Shown here in pieces: positions 37,701-49,385 of a stretch of 64,000 nucleotides of DNA (positions are counted from its first letter, which is position 1; each line of letters starts with the position of its first letter). The position numbers were made by a program, and so were the translations under genes. The notes beneath the pieces were generated by a model. The model worked only from the letters and a program-made list of their open reading frames with translations. It ran no database searches and had not been told where the DNA came from. Source of the DNA: Leucaena leucocephala (Eukaryota; Streptophyta; Magnoliopsida; Fabales; Fabaceae); contig CM073546.1 in assembly GCA_037074615.1 (NCBI GenBank), forward strand, positions 12,951,501 through 13,015,500. Direction: 5' to 3'.

Positions 37701-40700
37701 AATTTTATGAGAAAATTAATTAATTATCTCCATATTTTTCTTAAATGAGCTTTCTTGTTATCTTTATCTACTCTTTTTCTTCCCCGACTGCAGATCTATT
37801 AAAAGGTTCTTTCTATGCAAATCCTATACTAGATAGGCCTACAACAGAGGCATCTTTGATACAACGGTAAAAGCAAAAAAAAAACAGAGTTTTGTACACT
37901 CAGCTGTTTCTCACCCTTGGCTATTATAAGATCTATAAAATGACTGATATGGAGTCAACTTTTTCTTCACTGTATTCTCAACTTTTGGAATGAGTGATTA
38001 TTTTTCTTTAAGAAATACCCCTAACACAATATGTTACATAATTATGTCAAGTTATCATCTGCTTCATTGAGTTCTGTTTTCTTTTCACTTCAGTAAAAGC
38101 CTCTTTTAACTCTAAATGAACGAAATGGGAAGTGCTTTCAAATCTGTAGTTTGTGAGCATATGTCTCACCTCAGATTTTCCATGTTCTGTAGGTATCCAT
38201 CATACTGCGGATCAAATATATGGCCAAGCAATGCACTACCGGAACTTGAAGTGGGTATGGCCTAAACCAATTGTGCATGTTCTGCAGTTTTCTATCGAAT
38301 GTTGCTGGAAGTATTTCCTGTGATGTTATTTGAGTGATCATGCAATTGATGATTGTAGACCATTAGTTGTTTTTCTGGATTTGCCATTTGTACGCGCATG
38401 CAGTACTGCTTCTGTTTGCTTGCGTACTTCTTTATCCATTTTTTCTGGTTGTTTCTTCCAGATAGTCTGATACTTCTCTTCATGCTACTTTATAATTTCC
38501 GCTGCAGTAGATTATATATGGAGCAACCTCTTTATTCCCTCATCTTCCTGGCTTACTAGATGTTAAATTTAAATTTGGACAAGAGCATGTTATTCTTATG
38601 TTTGTCTTGCAAATTACTATAATTTGAGATAGTGACAACGAAGTGTTTTACTTTTTGTGATCTTTATGTTTTGCCATATTGTTACATGATTACTCAATCA
38701 ATGTTCATTTGTTTCGGATGTGTAGCTTTCAAAGCACTTGGGAAGCTGATGTTTGATGTTGGGCTGATGTTGGCATATCACTGTGATCGATATGGTAATA
38801 CAATTAGTTTATATATGTTCTTCAGACAAATAAGCTACCAATGGACTCTTGAGCCCCAAGCCTTCTATTTCTGTGCACATTGAAATCAAATAACGATCTC
38901 CTTAGGCCAAGCATCTTCAATAATATGTGAAATAGTTTATATGTTCTATGTGGATTTCCTAAAAATGGATTTTTGGCCCATTTTTCTTCCCCTTTAATTT
39001 AGCATGGTAAGCTGGGAATTGGCTTTGAGTTCTAAGATCGGCCAAGTGAAAGCTTTTATCCATATGTCCTTATCAGGTTACGGCTGTGACTTGTGTGGAT
39101 TATCTGTAACTGCTTCCTTGTGTTCTTGACAAAGGTTTTTTAACAATTTTATATATTTATTCTCAATTTTTCTGGGGTTATGATTTTCTGTCACCTTCAA
39201 TTTACTTCTCAGTATCTAAAGGGATGAAAAGGCACCAGGATGAAGGTCTGGAGCCAGTACTTCGCCGCTCCCGTTGTCATAAAGGGCGTTTGCTTTATTA
39301 TTTTCCTGCAAAACAAGGGTAATTTTGACATTCTTTTCTTTTGCTCATTCAAAATTTTCCATGTTAATATCTGATGAAAGCAGTAAGCTGAAAGTTGAAG
39401 TTTTATTTTTTTTTTCACGAATATATGAATATGGCTCAAGGGATGAATGTAATTATGTGTCTTGAGAGATAATATGAAATTTAGAGTCCTTTGTTCATTC
39501 ATGTAACTTTTCGAAGGTGCGATGTAAAATCATTTCACTTGCTAGATTTTATTAGCCCAAATTTCTTGGTCTATTGAGGACAACGTAGTGAATCATTAAG
39601 AACTGAAACCTGCAATTCAAAACTTTCTCTAGACATTCATTTGTTTAGTCTTTTGCTCTAGCCTAACAGCTTATCTTTTTTGACTTTACGTTTTGTTCAC
39701 TTCCTTTTGAAACCCCGATTTGATAATATTGGAACAACAATCACATTTTCAGTCAAGGGATAAAAGCACAACATTTCTTCATATCGATGTTATATCTCCT
39801 AAATATTTGTTCTAGTTCTCCTTATGGACTTGAGTATTTCAGGTTTTAGCAGAACTTCCATGATAAAGGACAATCTGTACTTTAGAGAATACTCCATTTC
39901 TAAAATTGAATTTAATTAATCTTGTATTTAGCAATACTCTATAGTTTATAAGTTTATGCATGCATAACAGTATTAAAAAAGTTGTGAATGACCTGATTTA
40001 ACAGCATTCAGGATGGAAGCTCCATGTCTGATTGGTGCGGTTGGCACACAGACCATGGTTCACTAACAGGTGACCACCATGTGTTTTTTGTCATAAAGGT
40101 TTTATTCTAGAGTGCTTTGTTGATATAATAACATGCATAGGAAAAATAATAAATTGTCAAGAAAATAACTGATATTATTGTTCTTCACGTGTCATCTTTT
40201 CCCCCTTTCTATTCAAATTTTAATTTGCAGGTCTGACCTGTGGTATGTTTAAGAGAAATGGTGTGGAAGTGCCTTGCCCTGATAGTACTGCTGGCTTATA
40301 TATCCGAACACGAAGTGACCAAGTTGTGAAAGTACGCACTCCTTTCCTGCATTTGAAAATAACACAAGATACAATTCATAAGAATATATCATCATTAAAA
40401 CCTAAAATTTCTTCTTGGTCCATTTCTGTTCGAGCATGAGGGTGCTCGATATTCTTTAATGGATTTACTGATAATGTTGATTCTCCAAAAGTCAAAACTG
40501 TGCTATTTATTTCTATATCAGAAAACATGTTGAAATAAAGGGGTAGAATTCACATATCTATAATGTCAAATAACATTAATCCATGATTTTTTTATAAGAC
40601 CATTTCTTTTATTAAGAAGGGTAAAAAGACAAATGACTGCAATTTAGTCAAAAACAAACTTGCGCTTTTCATTCTACTTAAATGGAATGGAATTTCTGGC

Positions 40701-43004
40701 CAAAAAATGAATGGAATTTTAATAGAAAGAAACGCTGATAATAAGGTTTTGATATGCATAAAGATCTTTAAGCCATATAGACTACGGAGAAAATGCCTAA
40801 TAGAAGTAAAAACTTTTTAACAATAATATTCTAAGAAATGGTTGGCAGTATTTGAAGAGAAATTTAACTGATGTATGATGCATTTGAATGGATATGGACA
40901 CATGACATAATTCAGCATGAGTAATGAGGGTTCCATAATCTTTTGCAGTCTCTTCCATTTATATTTAGGATGAGCAAGATGAAAGCATATATAACAGACA
41001 CTCTACTCTGAGTAGGAATGACGGTTGCATGTAAACTGTGAAAGCATCTGTCCAGTAAATTTTAACTTTTTCTTTTTAACAAAAAAAGGTTGTTAGTTTA
41101 TGTTTTGGTTTTAAGTGCAAATGAATATTCAACTGAAAACTGAATGAAGCTTCCTTAATTCCTTCTCATAAACTTAGCTCATAAAGCTTATAATTATTAT
41201 GCTTCAATACTTTGTATGTACTCATTTGATGTTTTACCCATTAGGTTGTGTTTGGAAAAGATGATATAGCTTACCAAATTGGCGAAACCACTGAAATATT
41301 ATCTCGACGCTATCTTTGTGCAACACCTCACTGTGTTCAGGTAAACTCAGCCTCAGAATCACCTTCTTGTTGCTTTTAAGCATACCATTTTTTCTGGTAA
41401 TCTTACTATACTTAAATATGTTTTATTATGTTACTATTTTATTTCTTTATATCACACGACTTTGGTTTCTTCTCTCTATGCTAACTGTTGATTACACCCG
41501 CCAGCATCTTTCTCTTTCATTATTTTTTCCCTAAAAAGTCTTTCATTTTGTACATTTAGTGTTCTTCTGGATATCCTTCACATTTGTCAAATTTTGTTAT
41601 AATTTGCTTAATGTCCAAATGCTTTCTGGGTTCTCAGTTGAAAGCTCATTTTTCTTTTTTCCCATCATCTTTCTTGGATGGTGATGGTTTGAATATGAGA
41701 TAATCTAACTTAGGCAGCTTAGAAGACAAACATGGAGATTTGGAATGTTACGGTTTGATTATAAGATAATGTACAGTAATTTTGTGATATATACAGGTTT
41801 ATAATAAGTGAACTTTTTCCTTAATGTTCAGCTTATTTTTGGTATATAGTACCTTCATGTGTCTCTTGAGTTGTAGCGTATCAGATCCCGACTTACTTTC
41901 TACTGGCATCTAATCTTGTTAAAGATGGAATTTCTGATACTTTTAGGCTCCCAAGGGAGAGGAGGCCACTGGTATTGAACGTTCAACATTTGCATTCTTC
42001 ATGCAACCTGACTGGTATGTATAATCAGATATTAAAGTTATCTTTTTTTACTTTAGTTGACCATGCTGAATTCTGTCCTGCTTTAATGTTTGGCAAAGTT
42101 GAGGTGAACTATGAATCCAGGCTTAATTAACATTTTTGCTTTTCAGGGATGAAAAACTCAATTTTCCTGAGGATGTTCATATTCATAAAGAGGTATGCAT
42201 TTTGAAGCCCCTTACCCTGGGGATTATCAATACTCTGATTAAACCTTAAAAACTAGATTTTCATGTAAGAGAGCGTTTACTATCAAGTCCCATAAATAGT
42301 TTATTATGATCTATAACATGGTCTATTTGGCGAAAATCCATATGATTTGAAGCGGGGACAAAGGATTAGTCTATTGTATGGTATGCTAAAACTTAAGTTT
42401 GAGTGAGAGAATTAACATTCATGGAACACTGAACAACTTTGTCATAAAGGTTGTAATACCATGTTAAAGCAAACTCAAAAGGCTAAACAGTTAAATGAAG
42501 AACCATGAATAGTTTATTATATTCTCTTACAGAACCCATATGACCAATTTGGCTTTTTTTCTTAGGGGAATTATAATGAGGTCCTAAGTAAGTGATTTAA
42601 TTGCCCAAAAGTCCCAATGACAACTAAAGATCTAACAATGAATAGTTCCAGTGCAGAAATTGACAACAAGTTTATGTTGTTTAGAATTTTTTAGTAATTA
42701 AATTATTTCTTTAGAACCTCAGTAATTCTCCCTTTCTTCTTTTAATAAGTTGGTCAAATTCTGAACAACGTGGTGTTTTCACTGTGCATAATACTTCTAT
42801 AAAGAAAGAATTGTGCAATATATCTGTCAAATCCAAATCACAGCCTCAACCTTCTACCTCCTGTATATAAATTTAGGTGTGCTGGATTTCTAGAGGCTAG
42901 CTTATTCTTTCTATATTTTGCAGCTTATACCATCAAATGCTGCTCTTACTTTTGGAGAGTATTCAGAGATGCTGCTAGACAAATATTACCACCAAAAGAA
43001 GTAA
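34800..43004 (+). CDS. 2-oxoglutarate/Fe(II)-dependent oxygenase-like protein (isopenicillin N synthase-like), 403 aa
   Basis: Fifteen exons join in frame: 34800-35009, 35277-35354, 36312-36361, 36479-36532, 36710-36762, 37794-37866, 38193-38254, 38726-38794, 39213-39318, 40005-40069, 40231-40331, 41245-41340, 41947-42014, 42147-42192 and 42924-43004 (TAA). All introns are GT-AG. The C-terminal oxygenase core shows the iron ligands H266-x-D268 (WHTDHG) and H336 (ATPHCV), with R351-S352 (IERSTFAFF) in the place of the 2-oxoglutarate-binding Arg/Ser. The N-terminal half has LLHLAPRLASLPEKVKEEL and YNFGWSHGKEKL. Residues 1-70 are Ser-rich and basic, so a plastid transit peptide is possible; Met48 is an alternative start. 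The substrate is unknown. All key residues are intact, so the gene is probably active. Intron 2 carries a tandem duplication. Confidence 0.88.
35785..36041 (+). repeat. 122-bp tandem duplication in intron 2 of the oxygenase gene
   Basis: Bases 35785-35906 are repeated at 35920-36041, apparently without mismatch, at a period of 135. The 13-base spacer (35907-35919) is the complement of a segment just before the first copy (35769-35781), so TTGATGCTCTCGGA at 35768 faces TCCGAGAGCATCAA at 35907. The duplication makes a spurious 94-codon open frame (35790-36074) that is not a gene. Confidence 0.95.
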
Positions 43005-43220
43005 TGTTACCATTTTTCCTATTGATGTCTAATCACGAATTGAATTCCTTTGCCTTTATAGATTTTCTCTTGGTTTCCGATTTAGCTGCTAGTTGTTAAT
43101 CTGGTTCTTTAGTTGATGTTCATTTGTTAGTGTCTTTTTTTTATATTTTTTTCCAGGGCCTAAGGTTTAATGTTAGTATCATCACACCCTAGAACTAGCT
43201 GGGAGGAGTGATTTTCCCAT

Positions 43221-43354
43221 CTCAACAAAATGACAATTCATGGGAGTTTGATAATTCCAATGCTCTTGTGATATAGTGGTATATAATCTCAACAAAATGA
43301 CAATTCATGGGAGTTTGATAATTCCAATGCTCTTGTAATATAGTGGTATATAAG
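43221..43354 (+). repeat. 67-bp tandem duplication
   Basis: CTCAACAAAATGAC starts at 43221 and again at 43288. The two 67-base units continue in parallel (TTCATGGGAGTTTGATAA, then CCAATGCTCTTGT) with one visible difference, TGTGATATAG against TGTAATATAG. The second unit runs into the SINE-like sequence at 43331. Confidence 0.92.
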
Positions 43355-43435
43355 TTTTTCTATAAGTGGAAGGTCACAGGTTAAATTTTGCTCAAGTAGT
43401 TAGCATTTACCTTTAATTCAAAAAATAATAATAAT
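43331..43435 (+). repeat. SINE-like repeat, family 1 copy 1
   Basis: TAGTGGTATATAAG, TTTTCTATAAGTGGAAGGTCA, GGTTAAATTTTGCT and a terminal TTAATTCAAAAAATAAT occur in the same order as in the sequence at 45505-45613. The layout, an A-box-like start, a B-box-like middle and an A-rich tail, fits a worn tRNA-derived SINE. Confidence 0.5.
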
Positions 43436-43456
43436 GACAATGCTCTGAATAGAAAG

Positions 43457-43694
43457 TACTCCTTCTGATCCTAATTATAAAAGCTAATTGACTCTTTTAG
43501 ATATATTAAGAAAGTGAAATAAATCATTTAATTATGACTAAATTTAACCCTTTAATATAAATTTATATTATATATTCCTTAATCTACTAAAATAATTCAA
43601 TTAAAATTTATATTAGTTATAATTAACTGATTTATTTAATTTTCTTAACATATTTAAAAAAACTAATAAACTATTATAATTAAAATTGGGGGTA
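43457..43694. mobile_element. Stowaway-like (Tc1/mariner) MITE
   Basis: The left end TACTCCTTCTGATCCTAATTA and the complement of the right end (TTACCCCCAATTTTAATTATA) are inverted and both abut TA. The CTCC(T)TC...CC tip and 238-bp length fit Stowaway-type MITEs. The interior is AT-rich and non-coding. It sits about 450 bases beyond the oxygenase stop codon. Confidence 0.62.
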
Positions 43695-45219
43695 ATAATT
43701 TATAATGGCATTCTATATACTAATGAATATATCTATAAAATTTGTAAGTAGCTGAGTCATGAACATTATAGCTCATCTTGAATTTCATCCAAATGTATTG
43801 GGTTCACTATAATTACATAAAGCATTTAGTATTTGTGATAGTAAAGCATTTATTAAGTTATAAGAAAATAAATGATGAGTGCTTGAGTAGGTTTGGGGGA
43901 AAAAATATAAAACTTAGGCCCTAAATAACTTTTTGTAATGTTTTTTTTTGTTAAATCCTAACCCTTTTTCTTTGAAAAATATCTAGTTATTCTAGTGGAA
44001 AGTTAAGTGTTAGCATTTGTATCTTGGTGAATAATATCCCATGTTTCTTTCTTAAAAATAAGCAATTTAATATTAATTAAAAAATAAAAAAATCATATAT
44101 TAAAATCACCCTTTGGTTTGGCTCCCCAATCATGTGGAAAAGTTGTTAATAAAGATTTTAGATAACGTTAAAATGGTTAGTGGGACCCGCCTGCCCTTGG
44201 GGAGTCCTTTTCACACGCGTGAATAGGAGACAATCTAAGTGACAGCTTACATCAGTATGCTGATTCGGTTGATGTGGAATGTATGCTATTTTTTGTCCTT
44301 TATACATTTCAATTCAAAGGAATTCAAAAGGTTTTTACTCTTCTTCGTTAAATCATAAACCCTTCAATTGTAGGAATTAATTAAAAAATCTATTTTAATT
44401 ATAAATATAAAATTTTAATTTATTTTTTATACAAAAATTTTAATTCATTTTATTTTTTAAAATTATAATTTTTTTATATTATCTCGATTGATTGAATACA
44501 TTAAGAATTTATATTCTAATATAAATAATTTAAAAAATATTTTATAAATAAAAAAACTAAAACATCTTTTATAATTAAATAATAGTAAAAATTTAAATTT
44601 TAGTTCATTAGTCTTTTTTACTAAATAGATTATATGACTAAAGATATACAACATTGGTTAGGTTTGTAGCAGTGACATTTGACACCAAGGGAAGGATTTT
44701 GTGAGTAGTTAGGTGCCATTGCAACACATATGGACATTGGCTTAACGAAGTTAATGTCAATAAACTTATATTTATGTTTTTATAAAATTATAGAAATTAA
44801 TTTTTTTTTAATAGAAGAGATGTAAGATTATAGTTTAAAGTTATATAGATTAAAACAAAAATTTGATTAAATAGTAAATATTAACAATAACATTAACTTT
44901 TACTTTTAAGAAAATTTAATCCCTTTTCACTTGACTCAAAATCTGACCGACCAAAAGTGATTTTTTTTTACTGGTGAAAAAAAAAAGTGTAAGCTTTTGA
45001 GCAGAAGCAGGATTAATGGGACCCATTAATATTGCCCTTTTTTGTGAGATTGGGAGACAACATTTGACTACTCATAACTGAAAACTACTCAACTCATCCG
45101 GCCTCCCTTCCTTGTCCACTTAGTGGTCCGCTCCATTTCATAAGGATTTTGTTTGTTTGCTGGGTTTATTTTGTAAATATTTAATACTCTCTAACTGGCG
45201 AAGAGATATAAGATATACG

Positions 45220-45445
45220 ATTATTTAAAATATATTTAATTTTTAAAGAATATTATTTTATTATGATTCTAGTTGCAATACTTGAGGAGACATCATAACT
45301 CTTAGGTATTTAGTTTTAAATTTGAGGGTAATAGATAGCTCGCCCTACCCGATATTAGTATCGCTTAGGAGAAAGGGATATTTTTCTCTATCCTTGAATC
45401 ATAGGTAAACTCAATCCCTTTTTAAAAATTTTTATACCAAAAAAA
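45220..45445 (+). repeat. Dispersed repeat family R1, reference copy
   Basis: The copy runs from AAAGAATATTATTTTATTATG through ACTTGAGGAGACATC and GATATTAGTATCGCTTAGGAG to GGTAAACTCAATCCC. Related copies are at about 16720-16880 (GATATTAGTATCGCCTAAGAG), 47145-47370 (diverged) and 62650-62850 (inverted). A partial inverted match lies near 53785-53880. It is non-coding; no terminal inverted repeat was identified. Confidence 0.65.
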
Positions 45446-45504
45446 AATCCATATGTTTATTTATATATAAAATTTAAAATTGTTTTTTAGCCAATAATAG
45501 TCTT

Positions 45505-45613
45505 ATTGTACTTTAGTGATATAGATACTCTTCTATAAGTAGAAAGTCATTAGATTAAGTTTGCTTATGACTTTAGACCATTATCGCCTACTTCCTTAAT
45601 TCAAAAAAAAAAA
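45505..45613 (+). repeat. SINE-like repeat, family 1 copy 2
   Basis: This sequence parallels 43331-43435 (TTAGTGATATAGATA, CTTCTATAAGTAGAAAGTCAT, TTAAGTTTGCTTA, CCTTAATTCAAAAAAAAAAA) and ends in an A-run. The shared order and tail are why it is called a SINE-like copy; no target duplication was confirmed. Confidence 0.5.
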
Positions 45614-45769
45614 TTATACAACAATGGGCCTTATTTTACTTGGTAAGATTAGTTATGTAAATTATTTTATTATACTATTATATTCTATTAATAATTAATT
45701 TTTTAAATATAATAATAATAAAAGTTATATTCAATAACTTTTTTTAATGATTATTTTGGTCGTTTCTAA

Positions 45770-45900
45770 CCTTCTTTGTAAGAGTTAAAATCGTGTATTT
45801 TACCCTCTTCTTATAGCTGATAATACGAATTGAACCCATGGCATACTCTCAAGTGGGAAGTTCAGGTTTGCTAAACTAGAACCTCCACTAGCCAGCACTT
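45770..45900 (-). repeat. SINE-like sequence with tRNA-type promoter boxes
   Basis: On the minus strand CTGGCTAGTGGAGG (A-box-like, about 45897-45884) is followed by GGGTTCAATTCG (B-box-like, 45837-45826). It is not obviously the same family as 43331 and 45505. The right limit is uncertain. Confidence 0.4.
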
Positions 45901-45924
45901 TCCTTGATATTTATTATAGGCCTA

Positions 45925-46300
45925 TTTGAATAAGAGTTTAAAAAAATAACTTATAGAAAAATAGGTTTTTGGACAGTTTTAAAAAAAAGACTTTTAGAAA
46001 AGAGTTTTATAGGAAAAAATAATTTTGAATAAATGAGTGTTTGAATAGTTATTATTAGAAAGACTTTTGTAATTGAAAAATTATGAGAAATAAGAGAAGA
46101 GAGAGGAGAGATAGTGTAAGAAAAAATTAGAGTAAAACAGTAATTAGATAGTCCATAAGCTATTTTACTATTATAGAAAATAGTCTCAATAACTTATCTA
46201 AAATCTTAATTTTAAATCATAATTTAGTCTAAAAATTCTTTTGAACAAATATAACTACTTATTTTAAAATTTCTTAAATTTTAAGTTTTACCTAAAAAAA
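45925..46300 (+). repeat. Dispersed repeat family R2, copy 1
   Basis: The copy has the phrases TTTGAATAAGAGTTT, AAAAGAGTTTTATAGG, GAATAAATGAGTGTTTGAATAGTTATT and a GAGAGGAGAGA purine tract, then AGTCTAAAAATTC near its end. The same order recurs at 54490-55015 and 55845-56400 and, inverted, at 48765-49385. The family looks like a non-autonomous DNA transposon but has no coding sequence. Confidence 0.6.
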
Positions 46301-47144
46301 TTCTAAAACAACTATTTGTGTGATTTCCATACACACACTACATGTATGAATGACTTTAAATTAGCTTTAAATAGCTTATATAACCTAGGTAATTTTTTAT
46401 TAAAAGACAGTATTATTATATAGATAAAATGGAAAGCAAAATGTCACTGACATGAAGCCAAAGCCATATAAACTAGATATTGGCTATGAATATTATCTAA
46501 AATTTGAAATATGAACTATGTTGAAGAAGTCAGAGAGAGAGAGAGAGATGAACTATATTCTTTATTATTCATAAAGAGCTCTTTTAGAGTTTGTTGAGTT
46601 CAAAGAGTATACAACATTAGGTAAAATATTGCTTGCTTCTTCATATATATATATATATACATGTAAAAGGGGAAACATTTTAAAACAACTATAGTAATTT
46701 AATACAAAATCAATCTAGACAATGAATTACAACAATCATATTTGATACAATAGAATTAATATGAATAATAGGAATCTAAATAAAATAAGTAACAACACTC
46801 AATAAAAACTCTAAACCAACCATATAACTAAATTAAATTTAAACTCAATAAACTTTATATTATTTTATATGATTAAAGGTATCCCTTTTTAATATATAGT
46901 AAATATTATTAGATTTTATATCACCTAAATTATTAGGAAAAATATTGACATTTTATAAAATATTATAGGTGTGCATAAGTATTCATAGGAGGACCCAATG
47001 AGTGGATATCACCAAAAAAATGTGCAATCTTTATTACTAGTACAATTTTTTTTATTACCTATAAGTCCAACCAAACAAGTCATCTATATTAATTACGATA
47101 AAATTTATTGTCTATAAATTTAATTAATAAAAGAATAAGACATA

Positions 47145-47370
47145 AAATTATTTAGAGTTTATTCAATTTATAGAGAATATTATTTTATTGTAGTTCTAAT
47201 CATGACACTTAAAAAAATATTTTAATGTTTGAGTATTTAAATTTAACCTTGAGAGTGATAAATAATTTATCTTATTTAATATTTATATCGCTTATAAAAT
47301 TTTAACATTCTTTTATATTGTGAGTGAACCTAATTTCTTTTTAAAAAAAATTATAAATAAAATAAATAAT
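47145..47370 (+). repeat. Dispersed repeat family R1, diverged copy
   Basis: It parallels 45220-45445 (AGAATATTATTTTATTGTAG, then AATATTTATATCGCTTA and GAGTGAACCTAATTTC) but is more worn. It is assigned by order of motifs. Confidence 0.5.
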
Positions 47371-47804
47371 TATAATAAAGATTACCATTAATCACGTTGA
47401 ACCAAACCGGTCATAGAGCATAAAAATTTTTGTTTTCATAATAAATATATTTCTCAAAATTTAAATTTATATCAAATGTAAAATCAGTTTTCACCCAAAT
47501 TAAATCTTGTTGGTCAATTTAAATTTATTAGCAATAAATATAATAACATGTCAGTTGGATTTGGAAACGGCCCCACGCACACCTGAAAGCATGAAGAAAA
47601 TGAGGGAATGGGGGATAACCCAATCTTATCAACAAAAATAACATCTTTACACGTCGGCCATGGAAGAGATGAGCCGCCGAGTAACGAACCTATGCCCTAC
47701 GAAATCAATTAATTAATTAGTTTTCTTTCATTTCAATAAAAAAAAAAAGTGATCAAATAATTAAAGACAAAAATTGCGGCGTAACATGATTAAGCCATAA
47801 TAAG

Positions 47805-48597
47805 TAGGGGTATACATAAATAGAGTTAAATAGGACAGTCTCTCTACCTAATGCCCTGTTTAAAAAATGCATTGACTACATTTTATAGCTCAATGCCTGG
47901 CCCTACCTAATAAAAACCCTAACAATTTTGGGTTAGGTATAGGCAGGCTGAATATGTCCAAGTCGTGATGTCATGCTCATGTTGTGAAAAAAATTTGCAA
48001 TTATGAACTTCTAAAATAATATCATATTCATGTGTCTTCAAAAGTTAAATAATATCTATAATTCACTAAGAATAAGAGAACAAAGATAATAATTAAAATC
48101 TTGAGATCCATTTCATATAAAAAATAAGCGTTGAAATATAAATAATTTGTAATTATAATTTTGCATCAATCTCTCTAATATTGATAAAGATAAAATATCT
48201 AAAAAAATAAAATAAATAATTATAATTTATAATGTAATCATATGATAATTAACAAAGTTAAAAAGAAGAAGAAGAAATTAGTATAGTTATAAATATTAAA
48301 AGATACAACTTATCTACTTAACTACTTATATTTCTAAAATTACCTTATAGTCATCAGTAGCTATTATATTCTCCCTTCTAAGATAGAGAAAAAAAATAAA
48401 AGAAGATATGTTCATGGGTAGGGCAAGGTAGGGTAGGGTAGGGTAACCCCTATGCCTAATACCCAGCCTGAAAAATATATAGACTGAATTTTGTAATTCG
48501 ATACTTAACCCTACTCTATATTTATTAAATTAAATATAATATTTTTATTACAGGTTAAATAAAATATATTGAGCCACAGTTTTTATGTATATCCCTA
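47805..48597. mobile_element. 0.8-kb element with terminal inverted repeats (hAT-like, tentative)
   Basis: TAGGGGTATACATAAA at the left and the complement of the right end, TAGGGATATACATAAA, agree at 15 of 16 positions. Both arms go on to matching CCTAATGCCC/TAATACCCAGCC-type sequence. The interior has no coding frame. The 8-base flanks (ATAATAAG and GCAGCAAG) agree at only 4 of 8, with all differences being transitions, so the target duplication and hAT assignment are weak. Confidence 0.5.
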
Positions 48598-48764
48598 GCA
48601 GCAAGTATGAGCTAAAAACCGCGGGGGTGGACTTGTGTACGCTGTTTGGGGGCTACATGACTACGTGTGTGTCACTGTATCTACCCCTATGGTGTTGTAA
48701 GTTTTCTTTGTTTTTATTTATATTTTAAATTAATTATAAAGACCATAATCACATTTATGTGCCT

Positions 48765-49385
48765 TGTTTGGACTTATAAAACTTTAATTTAAAAAAATAA
48801 TCTAAATTTAAATTTAAAAAAATTAAAATAAATAATTATATTTATTTAAAAAGGTTTATTAAATAAACTATAATTTTACATAAATTCATATAATAGTTTA
48901 TAGAATAATAAAGGAGTTTATAAATTATTTAATTACTATTTTACCTATATTTTTATTCTCTCTCCTCTCTCCCTACAAAAGATTCATGTGGCTTCTTTCT
49001 CCTTTTTCCGTTGCCTCCTTCTTCTTTCTCTATCACCATAGTCTATTTAGATTGTCGTGGGTTGTGTGATCTATCACCGTGAGTTATTTGGGTGTTTCTC
49101 GGTGACGTCTTCTCCTTCCATCTTTGTCATCATCTTATGATTTGAGGGAAGATGAGAGAGAAGAAAAGAGTTCTTAAGATGAAGAATAAGAGGCACGTTA
49201 TGGTATGAGACTATCTAAAAAAAAGAAAAGAATATGATAATACTCTTTCTAGTAATTTATAAATAATAATTTTTTTAATAATAACTATTCAAATACTATT
49301 TTATTTATAATTTTTTTATTTATAATTTTTTTTTAAAAACTATTTTCTCATAAATCATTTTTTAAAAGTAATACAAATAGGCCCT
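48765..49385 (-). repeat. Dispersed repeat family R2, inverted copy with an insertion
   Basis: Left part (TGTTTGGACTTATAAAACTTT to CTCTCTCCTCTCTCCC) and right part (AATAATAACTATTCAAATA to AATAGGCCC) are the complement of family R2. About 250 bases of unrelated, more GC-rich sequence (about 48980-49230) separate them. Confidence 0.45.

Noticed and set aside
48420..48445. GTAGGG repeats resembling telomere DNA
   Set aside because: The unit is GGGTA, only a few copies long, and not the plant TTTAGGG repeat; it is part of the arm of the 47805-48597 element.
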